Assembly: GCA_025963725.1 (NCBI GenBank)
Contig: JAOQAE010000004.1
Span: 62,001-126,000 of the forward strand
Direction: 5' to 3'
Source: Bacteroidota bacterium
Lineage (GTDB): Bacteria; Bacteroidota; Bacteroidia; 2-12-FULL-35-15
DNA: 64,000 nt
Shown here: piece after piece, positions 51,086-60,339 of the stretch
How positions within the stretch are numbered: the stretch's first letter is position 1
Layout of the letters: each line of letters opens with the position of its first letter
Made by a program: the position numbers and the translations under genes
Notes under the pieces: model-generated
The model's database searches: none
Seen by the model: only the letters and a program-made list of their open reading frames with translations
What the model was told of the DNA's origin: nothing

Positions 51086-51772
51086 TCACCCCACCCTCTT
51101 CACAAACTCATTCCACAGCACTTCATCCGGTGGCGGCGCCACGATCACAACAGGCTCTTTTTTTACGGGGTGAATGAACTCGATCTTTCGTGCATGCAGG
51201 TGAATGGATGCATCCTTGTTGCTCCTGTTAAAGCCGTATTTCAAGTCGCCCTTGATCGGGCAGCCCATGCTTGCCAGCTGTACGCGGATCTGGTGATGCC
51301 TTCCCGTAAGCGGGGTGATCTCCAGCAAATAATAATTATCGGAGCTGCAGATCAGCTTATAATCCAGCTCGCTGCGCAATGCTCCGGCCTGTTCATTGTC
51401 AAAGGCCTTCGACATATTCTTCGCTTCATTCTTTTTCAGGTAATGCACAAGCTTCCCGCTTTCCTTCGCAGGCTTGTTCTTTACAACCGCCCAGTATGTT
51501 TTCTGAATTTCTTTTGTCTGGAACATCTGGTTAAGCCGTGCCAGTGCCTTGCTCGTGCGTGCAAATAAAACGATGCCGCTCACAGGCCTGTCGATGCGGT
51601 GTACGGTCCCGATAAAAACTTCCCCGGGTTTGTCGTATTTATCCTTTACGTATTGTTTAACAAAGTCGCTCAAAGGTGCATCACCGGTTTTGTCGCCCTG
51701 CACAATGTCGGATGGGCGCTTGTTCACGGCAATGATGTGGTTGTCTTCGTAGAGGACTTGTAGCTGTTTCAT
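51086..51772 (-). CDS. RluA-family pseudouridine synthase
   Basis: A 228-residue protein starting at ATG 51772 (MKQLQVLYED). The catalytic motif HRIDRPVSGIVLF (58-70) holds the active-site Asp61. Further conserved segments are NKPAKESGKLVHYL, PLTGRHHQIRVQLA and IKGDLKYG. There is no S4 domain, so it resembles the shorter RluA/TruC group that modifies rRNA or tRNA uridines. The target base cannot be told. It converges on arfB, with 4 bp between stop codons. Confidence 0.92.
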   Translation of the reverse strand: MKQLQVLYEDNHIIAVNKRPSDIVQGDKTGDAPLSDFVKQYVKDKYDKPGEVFIGTVHRIDRPVSGIVLFARTSKALARLNQMFQTKEIQKTYWAVVKNKPAKESGKLVHYLKKNEAKNMSKAFDNEQAGALRSELDYKLICSSDNYYLLEITPLTGRHHQIRVQLASMGCPIKGDLKYGFNRSNKDASIHLHARKIEFIHPVKKEPVVIVAPPPDEVLWNEFVKRVG

Positions 51773-51802
51773 TTTTCTTTTGACTCGAATCTCCTGCCGG
51801 AG

Positions 51803-51885
51803 CGTCATCCCGTGCTCCGACACGGGATCTTTTCAATGCATGCAGTATCTGACAGGCAGATCCCGTGTCGGGGCACGGGATGACG
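51803..51885. repeat. 27-bp inverted repeat, palindromic dispersed element
   Basis: Arms at 51803-51829 and 51859-51885 are reverse complements except for one position, which would be a G-U pair in RNA. Each arm is itself palindromic around CCCGTG/CACGGG. The element fills most of the gap between the pseudouridine synthase and panB genes. Single-arm relatives are at 29330-29356 and 10704-10725. Confidence 0.75.
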
Positions 51886-51905
51886 TTTAAAAAGGATCTT
51901 ACACT

Positions 51906-52721
51906 TTAATACTGCTCATTCGCATTCGGAAAATCCTTCGACTTCACATCCGTAATATAGCTTTTCACAGCGCCCTGGATCTCCTCATACAAATTGAGGT
52001 AGCGCCTCAGGAAGCGCGGATTGAATTCGTTGTTCAGCCCCACCATGTCATGAAATACGAGCACCTGCCCGTCGACCCCGCCGCCGGCGCCAATGCCGAT
52101 CACAGGGATCGTCAGCTCTTTTGCCACCTGTTCTGCCAGCTTCGCCGGGATTTTTTCAAGAACGATCGCGAAGCAGCCTGCTTTTTCAAGCGCATGTGCA
52201 TCCTCGATCAGCTTTTTTGCTTCCAGTTCTTCTTTTGCGCGGACCGTATAGGTGCCGAATTTATAAATGCTCTGCGGTGTCAGCCCGAGGTGTCCCATCA
52301 CGGGAATGCCGGCTGTAAGGATCCGCTGGATCGATTCCGTCACTTCCATTCCGCCTTCGAGCTTTACGGCATGGGCACCGCTTTCCTTCATGATCTTGAT
52401 GGAAGAGTTAAGCGCTTCCTTGGAGTTTCCCTGGTAGGTGCCGAATGGCAGGTCGACGATGATGAGCGCCCTGTTAACAGCCCTCACAACGGAAGAAGCG
52501 TGATAGATCATCTGGTCGAGCGTGATGGGGAGCGTGGTTTCATGTCCTGCCATTACGTTGGAGGCCGAATCGCCTACGAGCAGCACATCGATGCCCGCAC
52601 TGTCAACGATCCTTGCCATGGTATAGTCATAAGCAGTAAGCATCGAGATCTTTTCCCCGCTGCGCTTCATTTCCTGCAAAACGTTGGTGGTAACCTTTTT
52701 TATTTCCTTGTGTACTGACAT
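51906..52721 (-). CDS. panB: 3-methyl-2-oxobutanoate hydroxymethyltransferase
   Basis: A 271-residue enzyme starting at ATG 52721 ([10 protein letters not shown]). It transfers a hydroxymethyl group from methylene-THF to ketoisovalerate to make ketopantoate, the first step of pantothenate synthesis. It shows the TIM-barrel Mg2+ site ([14 protein letters not shown], 48-61), [17 protein letters not shown] and [12 protein letters not shown]. The frame is open further upstream, but no homology supports the extension. Two copies of AATTGCCAACTGYAA, 15 bp apart (52738-52767), lie just before the start. Confidence 0.95.
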   Translation of the reverse strand: MSVHKEIKKVTTNVLQEMKRSGEKISMLTAYDYTMARIVDSAGIDVLLVGDSASNVMAGHETTLPITLDQMIYHASSVVRAVNRALIIVDLPFGTYQGNSKEALNSSIKIMKESGAHAVKLEGGMEVTESIQRILTAGIPVMGHLGLTPQSIYKFGTYTVRAKEELEAKKLIEDAHALEKAGCFAIVLEKIPAKLAEQVAKELTIPVIGIGAGGGVDGQVLVFHDMVGLNNEFNPRFLRRYLNLYEEIQGAVKSYITDVKSKDFPNANEQY

Positions 52722-52778
52722 GTTCCTGAGTTTTTGAAATTGCCAACTGTAAAATTGCCAACTGCAAGATTTGTCCTG

Positions 52779-52786
52779 CAAATCTA
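52779..52786 (-). promoter_or_regulatory. Candidate -7 element for panB
   Basis: TAGATTTG on the minus strand, 58 bp before the ATG at 52721. The doubled AATTGCCAACTG sequence lies in the leader. No strong -33 box is seen. Confidence 0.4.
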
Positions 52787-52875
52787 CAAATACTTTTCGG
52801 ATGCGAAATTTCAGCCGCTTATCAGCAAAAGCCCGCCACCCACACATTTATTTAGTAAAAAATCAAATTATTTGA

Positions 52876-52883
52876 TACATTTG
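52876..52883 (+). promoter_or_regulatory. -7 element that decides the start of the DUF4249-like gene
   Basis: TACATTTG overlaps the first possible GTG (52883). If it is the -7 box, translation must begin downstream, at GTG 52907. A TTTA at 52851-52854 is a partial -33 match with a 21-bp spacer. Confidence 0.5.
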
Positions 52884-52906
52884 TGCGTATTCAAAAAATC
52901 AATAAA

Positions 52907-53962
52907 GTGAAAAAGAAATTAGGCATTTTAACAGTCGTATCTGCCATCCTGCTTAGCGCCTGCAGCACGGATTTTGAGCTGAACGGCGACTGGAAGGAAA
53001 CCATGGTGGTGTATGGCCTGCTGGATCAATCCCAGCCGAAGCAGTACATCAAGATCAACAAGGCATTCCTCGGCGAAGGAAATGCATTTGAATATGCACA
53101 GGTGAAAGATTCCGTACAGTTTGCAAATGCTCTCACGGTAACTTTAAAACGCATCAGGAACGGCAGTGAAATAGCATCTTATAATCTCACACAGGATAAT
53201 TCGGTTCCGAAAGATCCGGGCATTTTTTACTCCGGCAACCAGGGAAATGCCATTTACTCATTTATGTCTATCGGCCCGGCAGCCCTTCATGACGACAGCC
53301 AGTACAAGCTGGTCATCCGCAACTCGGAAACGGGTACGGAGGTTACTTCCCAGACTTCCCTTGTGAAGGATTTCGGAAATCTTGTATCGCCTTCAGCAGG
53401 GGCTACAGTAGCTTCCGTGATCGGCTCTTCCGATAATTACCGCTATGCCCTGAAACTGAACAGCGCTCCGAATGCCCGTATTTACCAGGTTGTATTGCGC
53501 CTGAATTACGTTGATTCCACTACCACAGGCAATGTGAACGACAGCATCGACTGGGCCTTCGCTCCGAAAGAGACAGACGACCTTGACGGCGGGCAGGAGC
53601 TGGACTTCGGCTTTAAAGGACAGGATTATATGCGTTTCCTGGGCGGTTCTCTCAGCGATTACTCCGGCCTTATATGCCGCATCCCGGGCAACCTGAAGAT
53701 CGTGGTGATCTCCGCTGCCGATGAGCTCAATACTTTTATCAATGTGAACAAGCCTTCCACCAGCATTGTGCAGGAGAAGCCCGAATACACGAATATTGCC
53801 AACGGCCTGGGGATCTTCTCCGCAAGGTATTACAAGATCCCTTTTAACCGTCCGCTCGCATCCCAAACGAAAGATTCCCTCTCCAAAGGCCGTTATACCC
53901 ACTGCCTGAAGTTTTTAGGCTCCTCCGGCACCTGGCTTGGAGCATCCATTCCATGTAATTAA
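52907..53962 (+). CDS. DUF4249-like lipoprotein
   Basis: A 351-residue protein read from GTG 52907 (MKKKLGILTVV), with lipobox ILLSACST; an upstream GTG at 52883 overlaps the promoter element. The mature part opens with the Ig/beta-sandwich pattern of DUF4249 lipoproteins (WKETMVVYGLLDQSQPKQYI, YKLVIRNSETGTEVTSQT). Proteins of this family usually accompany TonB-dependent receptors; none is present here. Their role at the outer membrane is unknown. The gene has its own terminator. Confidence 0.75.
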   Translation: MKKKLGILTVVSAILLSACSTDFELNGDWKETMVVYGLLDQSQPKQYIKINKAFLGEGNAFEYAQVKDSVQFANALTVTLKRIRNGSEIASYNLTQDNSVPKDPGIFYSGNQGNAIYSFMSIGPAALHDDSQYKLVIRNSETGTEVTSQTSLVKDFGNLVSPSAGATVASVIGSSDNYRYALKLNSAPNARIYQVVLRLNYVDSTTTGNVNDSIDWAFAPKETDDLDGGQELDFGFKGQDYMRFLGGSLSDYSGLICRIPGNLKIVVISAADELNTFINVNKPSTSIVQEKPEYTNIANGLGIFSARYYKIPFNRPLASQTKDSLSKGRYTHCLKFLGSSGTWLGASIPCN

Positions 53963-53984
53963 TCTGCCTCTTTGTCAGAATATG

Positions 53985-54015
53985 AGCGCTGCAAGTTCCT
54001 TGCAGCGCTTTTTTT
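53985..54015 (+). terminator. Intrinsic terminator of the DUF4249-like gene
   Basis: AGCGCTGCAAG (53985-53995) and CTTGCAGCGCT (53999-54009) form a perfect 11-bp stem with a 3-nt loop, followed by seven T. Confidence 0.95.
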
Positions 54016-54109
54016 ATGTCATATTTTCGGCATATCCCTAATGGCATAATGATTGAAAAAAGCCTGTGGACTAAAAAACGAATCAATAACACTTAAACCC
54101 AATATAATT

Positions 54110-56023
54110 ATGAGTAAGATAATAGGAATTGACCTTGGTACTACAAACTCCTGCGTTTCTGTAATGGAAGGTAACGAGCCGGTGGTGATACCAAACAGCG
54201 AAGGAAAAAGAACAACTCCTTCCATTGTTGCATTTGTGGAGAACGGAGAGCGTAAAGTGGGAGATCCTGCCAAGCGCCAGGCCATCACAAACCCGACAAA
54301 AACAGTGTATTCTATCAAACGTTTCATGGGGCATACCTTTGATGAAGTAACACAAGAGCTTACCCGGGTTCCTTATAAGGTTGTAAAAGGCGATAATAAC
54401 ACCCCGCGTGTGCTTATCGACGACAGAAAATATACAGCACAGGAGATCTCTGCGATCATCCTGCAGAAAATGAAGAAAACAGCTGAGGATTACCTCGGCC
54501 ACGAAGTAACCGAAGCGGTGATCACCGTTCCGGCATACTTTAACGATGCACAGCGCCAGGCAACGAAAGAAGCCGGCGAAATTGCAGGCTTAAAGGTGAA
54601 AAGGATCATTAATGAGCCTACCGCTGCGGCATTGGCTTACGGCCTCGATAAAAAGCATGACATGAAAATTGTGGTGTTCGACTGCGGTGGCGGTACGCAT
54701 GACGTATCCGTCCTGGAGCTTGGTGATGGCGTGTTTGAAGTGAAATCTACCGATGGTGATACTCACTTAGGTGGTGATGACTTTGACCAGAAGATCATCG
54801 ACTGGCTCGTTACGGAATTCAAATCGGAGAACGGCGGACTGGACCTTTCCAAGGACCCGATGGCGCTTCAGCGCTTGAAGGAAGCTGCTGAAAAAGCAAA
54901 GATCGAGTTATCAAGCACGGCTTCTTCCGAGATCAACCTGCCATACATTATGCCGGTTGACGGAATCCCAAAACACTTGGTTCGTACCTTAACAAAGGCA
55001 AAATTCGAGCAATTGGTGGATGACCTGATCAAACGCACGATCGAGCCATGTAAATCGGCATTGAAAAATGCAGGTTTGAGCACAACAGATATTGATGAGA
55101 TCATTCTCGTTGGTGGATCAACCCGTATTCCTGCCGTACAGGAAGCGGTGCAGAAATTCTTCGGAAAAGCTCCTTCAAAGGGCGTTAACCCGGATGAAGT
55201 GGTGGCAGTTGGTGCTGCCATCCAGGGCGGTGTGCTTACAGGCGAAGTGAAAGATGTATTGCTGTTGGATGTTACCCCGCTTTCATTGGGTATCGAAACA
55301 ATGGGCGGCGTGTTTACCAAGCTCATCGAGGCGAACACAACTATCCCTACAAAGAAATCGGAAACATTCTCTACGGCCAGCGATAACCAGCCTTCCGTAC
55401 AGATCCACGTATTGCAGGGCGAGCGCCCTCTTGCAAAAGATAACCGCACGATCGGGCAGTTCAACCTCGACGGAATTCCACCGGCACCACGCGGCGTACC
55501 GCAGATCGAAGTAACATTCGATATCGATGCCAACGGGATCATTCACGTATCTTCTAAAGACAAGGCAACAGGAAAATCGCAGCAGATCAGGATCGAAGCG
55601 GGCTCCGGCCTGTCGAAGGAAGAGATCGAAAAAATGAAGCGCGAAGCAGAAATAAATGCTGATGCCGATAAGAAAGCGAAAGAAGAGATCGAAAAAGTGA
55701 ACTCCGCTGATTCAATGATCTTCCAGACAGAAAAACAGCTGAAAGAATACGGCGACAAGATCCCTGCTGAGAAAAAATCGGTGATCGAAAGCGCCCTCAC
55801 AGACCTGAAAACAGCACATGGTGCTAAGGATGTGGCAGGGATTGATTCGGCTCTCGAGAAGCTGAACACTGCATGGCAGGCTGCTTCCCAGGATATGTAC
55901 AACGCTCAGGGCGGTGATGCAAATGCCCAGGGTGGTGCAAATGCCGGCCCTAACGCAAATGCTTCCAATGATTCTGAAGTGACCGATGTGGACTTCGAAG
56001 AAGTGAAAGACGATAAAAAGTAA
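54110..56023 (+). CDS. dnaK: Molecular chaperone DnaK (Hsp70)
   Basis: A 637-residue cytoplasmic chaperone starting at ATG 54110 ([15 protein letters not shown]); in-frame codons before it lack family similarity. The ATPase domain shows [26 protein letters not shown] and [13 protein letters not shown]. The interdomain linker is [15 protein letters not shown]. The substrate-binding domain and lid follow, then a Gly/Asn/Ala-rich tail ([14 protein letters not shown]) and the acidic end EEVKDDKK. It works with DnaJ and GrpE, which are not in the window. It is monocistronic, with a terminator directly after it. Confidence 0.98.
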   Translation: MSKIIGIDLGTTNSCVSVMEGNEPVVIPNSEGKRTTPSIVAFVENGERKVGDPAKRQAITNPTKTVYSIKRFMGHTFDEVTQELTRVPYKVVKGDNNTPRVLIDDRKYTAQEISAIILQKMKKTAEDYLGHEVTEAVITVPAYFNDAQRQATKEAGEIAGLKVKRIINEPTAAALAYGLDKKHDMKIVVFDCGGGTHDVSVLELGDGVFEVKSTDGDTHLGGDDFDQKIIDWLVTEFKSENGGLDLSKDPMALQRLKEAAEKAKIELSSTASSEINLPYIMPVDGIPKHLVRTLTKAKFEQLVDDLIKRTIEPCKSALKNAGLSTTDIDEIILVGGSTRIPAVQEAVQKFFGKAPSKGVNPDEVVAVGAAIQGGVLTGEVKDVLLLDVTPLSLGIETMGGVFTKLIEANTTIPTKKSETFSTASDNQPSVQIHVLQGERPLAKDNRTIGQFNLDGIPPAPRGVPQIEVTFDIDANGIIHVSSKDKATGKSQQIRIEAGSGLSKEEIEKMKREAEINADADKKAKEEIEKVNSADSMIFQTEKQLKEYGDKIPAEKKSVIESALTDLKTAHGAKDVAGIDSALEKLNTAWQAASQDMYNAQGGDANAQGGANAGPNANASNDSEVTDVDFEEVKDDKK

Positions 56024-56040
56024 TTTTTTGTTTGTTTAAT

Positions 56041-56077
56041 GAAAGAGCCTCATGCTGAAAAGTGTGAGGCTCTTTTT
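56041..56077 (+). terminator. Intrinsic terminator of dnaK
   Basis: AAAGAGCCTCA (56042-56052) pairs with TGAGGCTCTTT (56065-56075), with a T-run on the plus strand. Confidence 0.92.
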
Positions 56078-56079
56078 AT

Positions 56080-56087
56080 TATCTTTG
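56080..56087 (+). promoter_or_regulatory. -7 element for the T9SS endonuclease gene
   Basis: TATCTTTG lies 16 bp before the ATG at 56104, directly behind the dnaK terminator. The -33 region is covered by the terminator stem, with no clear TTTG. Confidence 0.5.
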
Positions 56088-56103
56088 TTGTAAACCGCTC
56101 CGG

Positions 56104-57183
56104 ATGAAAAAAATATACGCTTTCCTTGTCTCGCTTGCCCTTCCGCTTGTGATAATTGCCCAGATCCCGCCGGGATATTATAATTCCGCAGCAGGGCTCA
56201 GCGGTCCTGCTTTGCAGATGGCATTGCACAACATCATCAAAGCCCATAATTCGGTGAGCTATGCAAGCCTCTGGACGCATTTCCAGGTCACGGATAAAAA
56301 GCCAAGCGGCAAGGTCTGGGACATTTACAGCGATGTGCCTTCCGGAACTCCGCCTTATCAATTTACATTTGGCACCGACCAGTGCGGCAGCTACAGCGGG
56401 GAAGCCGATTGCTACAACCGCGAGCATTCCTGGCCGCAAAGCTGGTTCAGCTCCGCTACTATTCCTTCTTCTGACCTCTTTCATATTTATCCGACCGACG
56501 GCTATGTGAATAACAAGCGCAGCAATTATCCCTATGGAACGGTGGGCACGCCCGTGTGGACTTCCCTGAACGGGAGCAAGCTGGGCTATTGTGTCGATCC
56601 CGGTTACGGCTCCACTGTTTTTGAGCCGATCGATGAGTACAAAGGCGATGTGGCACGCAGCTATTTTTACATGTCGACACGCTACCTCACGGAAGACGGC
56701 TCCTGGTCAACTTCCTTCGCTACCAACAAATCGGTGATCCTGCCCTGGGAAGCATCCTTATTGCTGAGCTGGAGCCACATGGACCCGGTAAGCACAAAGG
56801 AAGTGGACCGCAACAATGATATTTACGGCATCCAGAACAATAGGAACCCTTTTATCGACCATCCCGAGTGGGCCGATAGCATCTGGGCGATGATCGTAAC
56901 CGGATTTGAAAAGGAGATCGCCTCGAACCTGTCTATCGATGTATATCCAAACCCTTCCAACGAAACATTTTATATCTCCAATGAAAGCCGCTCCAATCTT
57001 ACCGTTGAATTGAAGATCAGCAATGCTCTCGGGCAGGTGATCGCCGATCATGCTTCCGTGGAGCTGATGGCACTGAATAATAATTCCTATACGATCGATT
57101 GCAGCACTTGGGACAAAGGCATTTATTACATCACAATTGTGGAAAAGCAAAAGGTAAAGACACTGAAATTTATTAAAATGTAA
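56104..57183 (+). CDS. Secreted endonuclease I-family nuclease with T9SS sorting domain
   Basis: A 359-residue protein with a signal peptide (cleaved near residue 20). An endonuclease I/EndA-like catalytic domain (about 30-260) has the beta-beta-metal motif REHSWPQSWF (106-115, His108 as general base) and DLFHIYPTDGYVNNKRS (124-140). It degrades DNA or RNA outside the cell. The C-terminal ~80 residues (VYPNPSNETFYISN to LKFIKM) are a type A T9SS sorting domain. Nutrient scavenging or biofilm DNA turnover is likely. Its stop codon overlaps the open frame of the next gene, so coexpression is possible. Confidence 0.9.
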   Translation: MKKIYAFLVSLALPLVIIAQIPPGYYNSAAGLSGPALQMALHNIIKAHNSVSYASLWTHFQVTDKKPSGKVWDIYSDVPSGTPPYQFTFGTDQCGSYSGEADCYNREHSWPQSWFSSATIPSSDLFHIYPTDGYVNNKRSNYPYGTVGTPVWTSLNGSKLGYCVDPGYGSTVFEPIDEYKGDVARSYFYMSTRYLTEDGSWSTSFATNKSVILPWEASLLLSWSHMDPVSTKEVDRNNDIYGIQNNRNPFIDHPEWADSIWAMIVTGFEKEIASNLSIDVYPNPSNETFYISNESRSNLTVELKISNALGQVIADHASVELMALNNNSYTIDCSTWDKGIYYITIVEKQKVKTLKFIKM

Positions 57184-57224
57184 TGTCATTCGGGCTTGTC
57201 CGGGAATCTTATTCCAAACACAAA

Positions 57225-57758
57225 ATGATCAGATCACTATTAACCCTTTCAATTGCAGCGGCTCTTACAGGCTGTGGCGAAACAAATAAAAACCCAAAAG
57301 AAATGGAAGAACAAAAAAATGACACGGTAAGCAAGCCTTCAGCAAACGACACAACCCCTAAGGTAACAGGGATCGGGGGGATTTTCTTTTTCTCCGAGAA
57401 CCCAAAAGAAACAAGGGAATGGTACAGCCAGAACCTGGGGCTTGAAACCAATGATTACGGCTCCGGCTTTGAAACCCGGAACCTCAGCCGGCCTGATGAA
57501 GTTAACACCCTCCAGTGGACCCCGTTTAAAAAAGGAAGTGAATATTTCGCGCCTTCAAAGAAGGAATTCATGATCAATTACACCGTGCAGAATATCGAGG
57601 CACTTGTGAGCCAGCTGAAGGAAAAAGGTGTGACCGTTCTCGATACCATTGCCACTTACGACTACGGCAAATTTGTTCACATCCTCGATCCGGATGGAAA
57701 CAAAATAGAATTATGGGAGCCTGTTCCTGAAACCAGAAGCATCGATAAGGCAAAATAG
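57225..57758 (+). CDS. Lipoprotein with a VOC (glyoxalase-like) domain
   Basis: A 177-residue protein starting at ATG 57225 (MIRSLLTLSIAAALTGCGE), with a lipobox Cys at position 17. A Lys/Asn/Thr-rich spacer leads to a single VOC domain (about 48-170: IGGIFFFSENPKETREWYSQ, YTVQNIEALVSQLKEKG, FVHILDPDGNKIELWEP). The C-terminal Glu of HILDPDGNKIELWE is the usual metal ligand. VOC proteins are normally cytoplasmic, so a lipid-anchored copy is unusual. The substrate is unknown. It follows the nuclease gene by 41 bp. Confidence 0.8.
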   Translation: MIRSLLTLSIAAALTGCGETNKNPKEMEEQKNDTVSKPSANDTTPKVTGIGGIFFFSENPKETREWYSQNLGLETNDYGSGFETRNLSRPDEVNTLQWTPFKKGSEYFAPSKKEFMINYTVQNIEALVSQLKEKGVTVLDTIATYDYGKFVHILDPDGNKIELWEPVPETRSIDKAK

Positions 57759-57787
57759 AGGGATACGCACTGTCTCCCGGGCGCGCT

Positions 57788-57812
57788 GTCATTTCGAGCG
57801 AAGTCGAGAAAG
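57788..57812. repeat. Dispersed GTCATTTCGAG...GTCGAGAAAG element
   Basis: GTCATTTCGAG, GCGAA and GTCGAGAAAG form a short version of the elements at 24241 and 26888. It lies in the gap between the VOC gene and the bidirectional terminator. Confidence 0.5.
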
Positions 57813-57848
57813 TGCGCCGGCACCATGCGCACCTTACTGTGCCACAAA

Positions 57849-57886
57849 AAATCCCCGGATGATCATCATCCGGGGATTTCCTTTTT
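57849..57886. terminator. Bidirectional intrinsic terminator
   Basis: AAATCCCCGGATGAT (57849-57863) and ATCATCCGGGGATTT (57865-57879) make a perfect stem with A/T-rich flanks on both sides. It separates the convergent VOC and lipoprotein genes. Confidence 0.9.
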
Positions 57887-57901
57887 ATAATTTTCCTGCT
57901 C

Positions 57902-58741
57902 TTAATACATCGTAATGTTGTACGTGGTTCCGTTCAGCAATGCGGTTGCATTTGCATCGCAGGCGCCAGCACCGTAATCGAATACAATAGGGTAGGTTGG
58001 ATAATCAGCCAGTGTTAATGTGAATGAGCCGCTTACGATCCATGGACAGCCTACATTGATCCTCAATGCCGTATTTACAACAATGGTGTAGGATTCGCCG
58101 TTTGCAGCGGTGCCGTTTGCGCTTCCTGTGATGAGGTAAACGTCGTCGAAGATGTTCAGGTTGGTAGTGTAGCCCGCGTAAAATTCCCGGTTCTGGTTCG
58201 TGCTCCAGGTGGAGGTGTGGGCTCCGTCAGGAGTGGTAACCGTTGCGCTGTTCACAATTACGTTGTACACCAGGTGCCCGGCGGAATTGTGTCCGCGGTT
58301 GGTGATCGTCTGCGTTCCCTGCACATGATAATCATTGTGGTAATAATTGGTAAGCGTCACTGTGATCACGGTGTTTGAATCCAGGTAAGGGCCGGTGAAC
58401 ACCGCGGTGATCTTTCCTCTTCTCCTGTTGCCGTCGGATCCCGTACAGTTTACAGTACCGAAATCGATCACAACCGTTTTAGGCCATGTAACCATGTCGA
58501 ATGGAGTGATGGTAGCAGTAGCGCAGCCCGACGTTGGCGTCCTAAGCGTGTTCGAGCTGTCGGTTACCGTGCTGATCTCTTTCCAGATGCCGGCAAATGC
58601 GTTGGTTGCATTGGCGTTGTCGGTAGAGGCAGAGTAATCCTTCGGCTTTTCGTCTTCCTTTTTCTTGCAGCCTGTGTACACAAGCGCAGTAAAAGAAACC
58701 AGCAAAAGCGCTGTAAATAATTTGGTGATGTTGGAGGTCAT
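57902..58741 (-). CDS. Lipoprotein of the DYGxGxCD family (paralogue of 10890-11726)
   Basis: A 279-residue protein starting at ATG 58741 (MTSNITKLFT), with lipobox VYTGCKKKE. The C-terminal half shows FDDVYLITGSANG, CPWIVSGSFTLT and DYGAGACDANATALLNG, the same order of motifs as the lipoprotein at 10890-11726. It is otherwise beta-rich without catalytic signatures. It lies 32 bp downstream of folA and may be the last gene of the thyA-folA transcript, although nothing about it points to folate metabolism. The function is unknown. Confidence 0.78.
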   Translation of the reverse strand: MTSNITKLFTALLLVSFTALVYTGCKKKEDEKPKDYSASTDNANATNAFAGIWKEISTVTDSSNTLRTPTSGCATATITPFDMVTWPKTVVIDFGTVNCTGSDGNRRRGKITAVFTGPYLDSNTVITVTLTNYYHNDYHVQGTQTITNRGHNSAGHLVYNVIVNSATVTTPDGAHTSTWSTNQNREFYAGYTTNLNIFDDVYLITGSANGTAANGESYTIVVNTALRINVGCPWIVSGSFTLTLADYPTYPIVFDYGAGACDANATALLNGTTYNITMY

Positions 58742-58773
58742 GGGAGTGTTGGTGTTTAGATTATCTATCAAAT

Positions 58774-59274
58774 TTAGGTAATTTTATCTAAAGTAATATA
58801 ATCATGCGGGTATTTGTTCTTTTCATCCACGGGGCCCTGTATTCGCGCGGTTTCGCGCCATTCCTGAGGTTCGATCTCCGGGAAGAACACATCTCCCTCA
58901 AATGAATGATGGATCACGGTCAGATAGATCCTGTCGGCATACTCAAGGCTTTGCCTGAATATTTCAGCACCCCCGATAATAAAAATTTCCTCATCGCCGG
59001 TTTGCCTTGCTTTTTCAAGCGCTGCTTCCACTGAGCCTACTACGATGGCACCCGGTGCATGGTAGTCGCCTTGCCTCGTGATCACAATGTTGGTGCGGTT
59101 GGGCAGGGGACGGAATTTTTCGGGAATGGATTCGTAATTCTTCCGGCCGGTAATGATACAATGTCCCGTTGTTTTTTCCTTAAAGAATTTCATATCGGCA
59201 GGCAAATGCCAGATGAGGGCATTGTCCTTCCCGATTACATTGTTATCACCAACAGCTACTATTAACGAAACCAT
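58774..59274 (-). CDS. folA: Dihydrofolate reductase
   Basis: A 166-residue enzyme that reduces dihydrofolate to tetrahydrofolate with NADPH. Family residues are clear: DNNVIGKDNALIWHLPADM with catalytic Asp27, the NADPH-binding ITGRKNYESIP and the IIGGAEIFRQ strand. It is downstream of thyA (65 bp gap), the classical pairing because thymidylate synthase produces the dihydrofolate that FolA recycles. Confidence 0.97.
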   Translation of the reverse strand: MVSLIVAVGDNNVIGKDNALIWHLPADMKFFKEKTTGHCIITGRKNYESIPEKFRPLPNRTNIVITRQGDYHAPGAIVVGSVEAALEKARQTGDEEIFIIGGAEIFRQSLEYADRIYLTVIHHSFEGDVFFPEIEPQEWRETARIQGPVDEKNKYPHDYITLDKIT

Positions 59275-59339
59275 ATTTTAAAATGTTAGAATATGTTTTA
59301 GAATTAATTCAACAATTCTAAAATTCATCAATTCAAAAA

Positions 59340-60134
59340 TTAAACTGCAACTGCTGCTTTAATGTGTGGATGCGGATCGTAGCCTTCGAGGGTAAAGTCT
59401 TCGAATTTGAACCCGAAAATATCTTTTACTTCAGGATTGATCTTTAATGTGGGAAGCTTGCGGAACTCGCGCGACAGCTGGAGCTTCGCCTGCTCGATGT
59501 GATTGGAATAGAGGTGCGCGTCACCCAGTGTATGGATGAATTCTCCCGCCTGCAATCCGCAAACCTGCGCTACCATCATGGTAAGGATGGCATAGGATGC
59601 GATGTTGAACGGAACGCCGAGGAAGATATCCGCGCTGCGCTGGTACAGCTGGCAGCTGAGCTTTCCCTCGGCAACGTAAAATTGAAAGAATGCATGGCAG
59701 GGAGGAAGCTTCATTTTATCGATCTCGCCCACGTTCCATGCGCTTACGATCATTCTCCTGCTGTCGGGTGTATTTTTTATTTGGTTGATCACCTGCGTGA
59801 TCTGGTCGATGTGCCTTCCGTCGGCAGCAGGCCAGCTGCGCCATTGCGAGCCGTATACAGGGCCGAGGTTGCCGTTCTCATCCGCCCATTCGTCCCAGAT
59901 GCTCACGCCGTTATCCTTCAGGTATTTGATGTTGGTATCGCCTTTCAGGAACCACAGCAGCTCGTGCAGGATGGATTTCAGGTGCAGCTTCTTGGTGGTC
60001 ATCATCGGGAAGCCTTCCTGCAGGTCGAAGCGCATCTGGTAGCCGAATACGCTGATCGTGCCCGTGCCTGTACGGTCGGTTTTGGTTGCGCCCTTGTCGA
60101 GGACGTGCTGCATAAGGTCGTGGTATTGTTTCAT
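59340..60134 (-). CDS. thyA: Thymidylate synthase
   Basis: A 264-residue enzyme that methylates dUMP to dTMP using methylene-THF. It shows the phosphate-binding DRTGTGT (20-26), the catalytic cysteine in [11 protein letters not shown] (Cys146), [17 protein letters not shown] and the C-terminal AAVAV end. The length equals that of E. coli ThyA. Immediately upstream is a TTCGTAA-rich leader that resembles the one before pfkA. Confidence 0.98.
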   Translation of the reverse strand: MKQYHDLMQHVLDKGATKTDRTGTGTISVFGYQMRFDLQEGFPMMTTKKLHLKSILHELLWFLKGDTNIKYLKDNGVSIWDEWADENGNLGPVYGSQWRSWPAADGRHIDQITQVINQIKNTPDSRRMIVSAWNVGEIDKMKLPPCHAFFQFYVAEGKLSCQLYQRSADIFLGVPFNIASYAILTMMVAQVCGLQAGEFIHTLGDAHLYSNHIEQAKLQLSREFRKLPTLKINPEVKDIFGFKFEDFTLEGYDPHPHIKAAVAV

Positions 60135-60173
60135 GTACGATAACGAATTTTTTTACGAATTTACGAAATGTAT

Positions 60174-60314
60174 TACACACCCCCAACCCCCTCTCAAGAG
60201 GGGAGTTGATCCTGCTTATTGAAAATCTTTATCTAAGCCAATAAGCATACGGATGAATATAATTTTATTATGAGCAGGCTCTGTTCCCCTCCTGAGAGGG
60301 GTTAGGGGTGTGTT
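60174..60314. repeat. Inverted-repeat element with CACCCC/GGGGTG ends
   Basis: The left end ACACACCCCCAACCCCCTCTC and the right end GAGAGGGGTTAGGGGTGTGT are near-perfect reverse complements, enclosing about 100 bp of A/T-rich DNA. Each end also has an inner CTCAAGAG or CTCCTGAGAG dyad. The right end is identical over 19 bases to 29276-29294. It fills the 205-bp gap between thyA and the SPFH gene. Confidence 0.65.
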
Positions 60315-60339
60315 TTTCAATTGTAAACATCAAACCTGA

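Noticed and set aside
52722-52847. 42-codon N-terminal extension of PanB
   Set aside because: PanB starts close to the first core helix; the extension covers the direct repeats and the probable promoter.
54053-54109. 19-codon N-terminal extension of DnaK
   Set aside because: DnaK proteins begin at M[11 protein letters not shown]; the extension has no family support.
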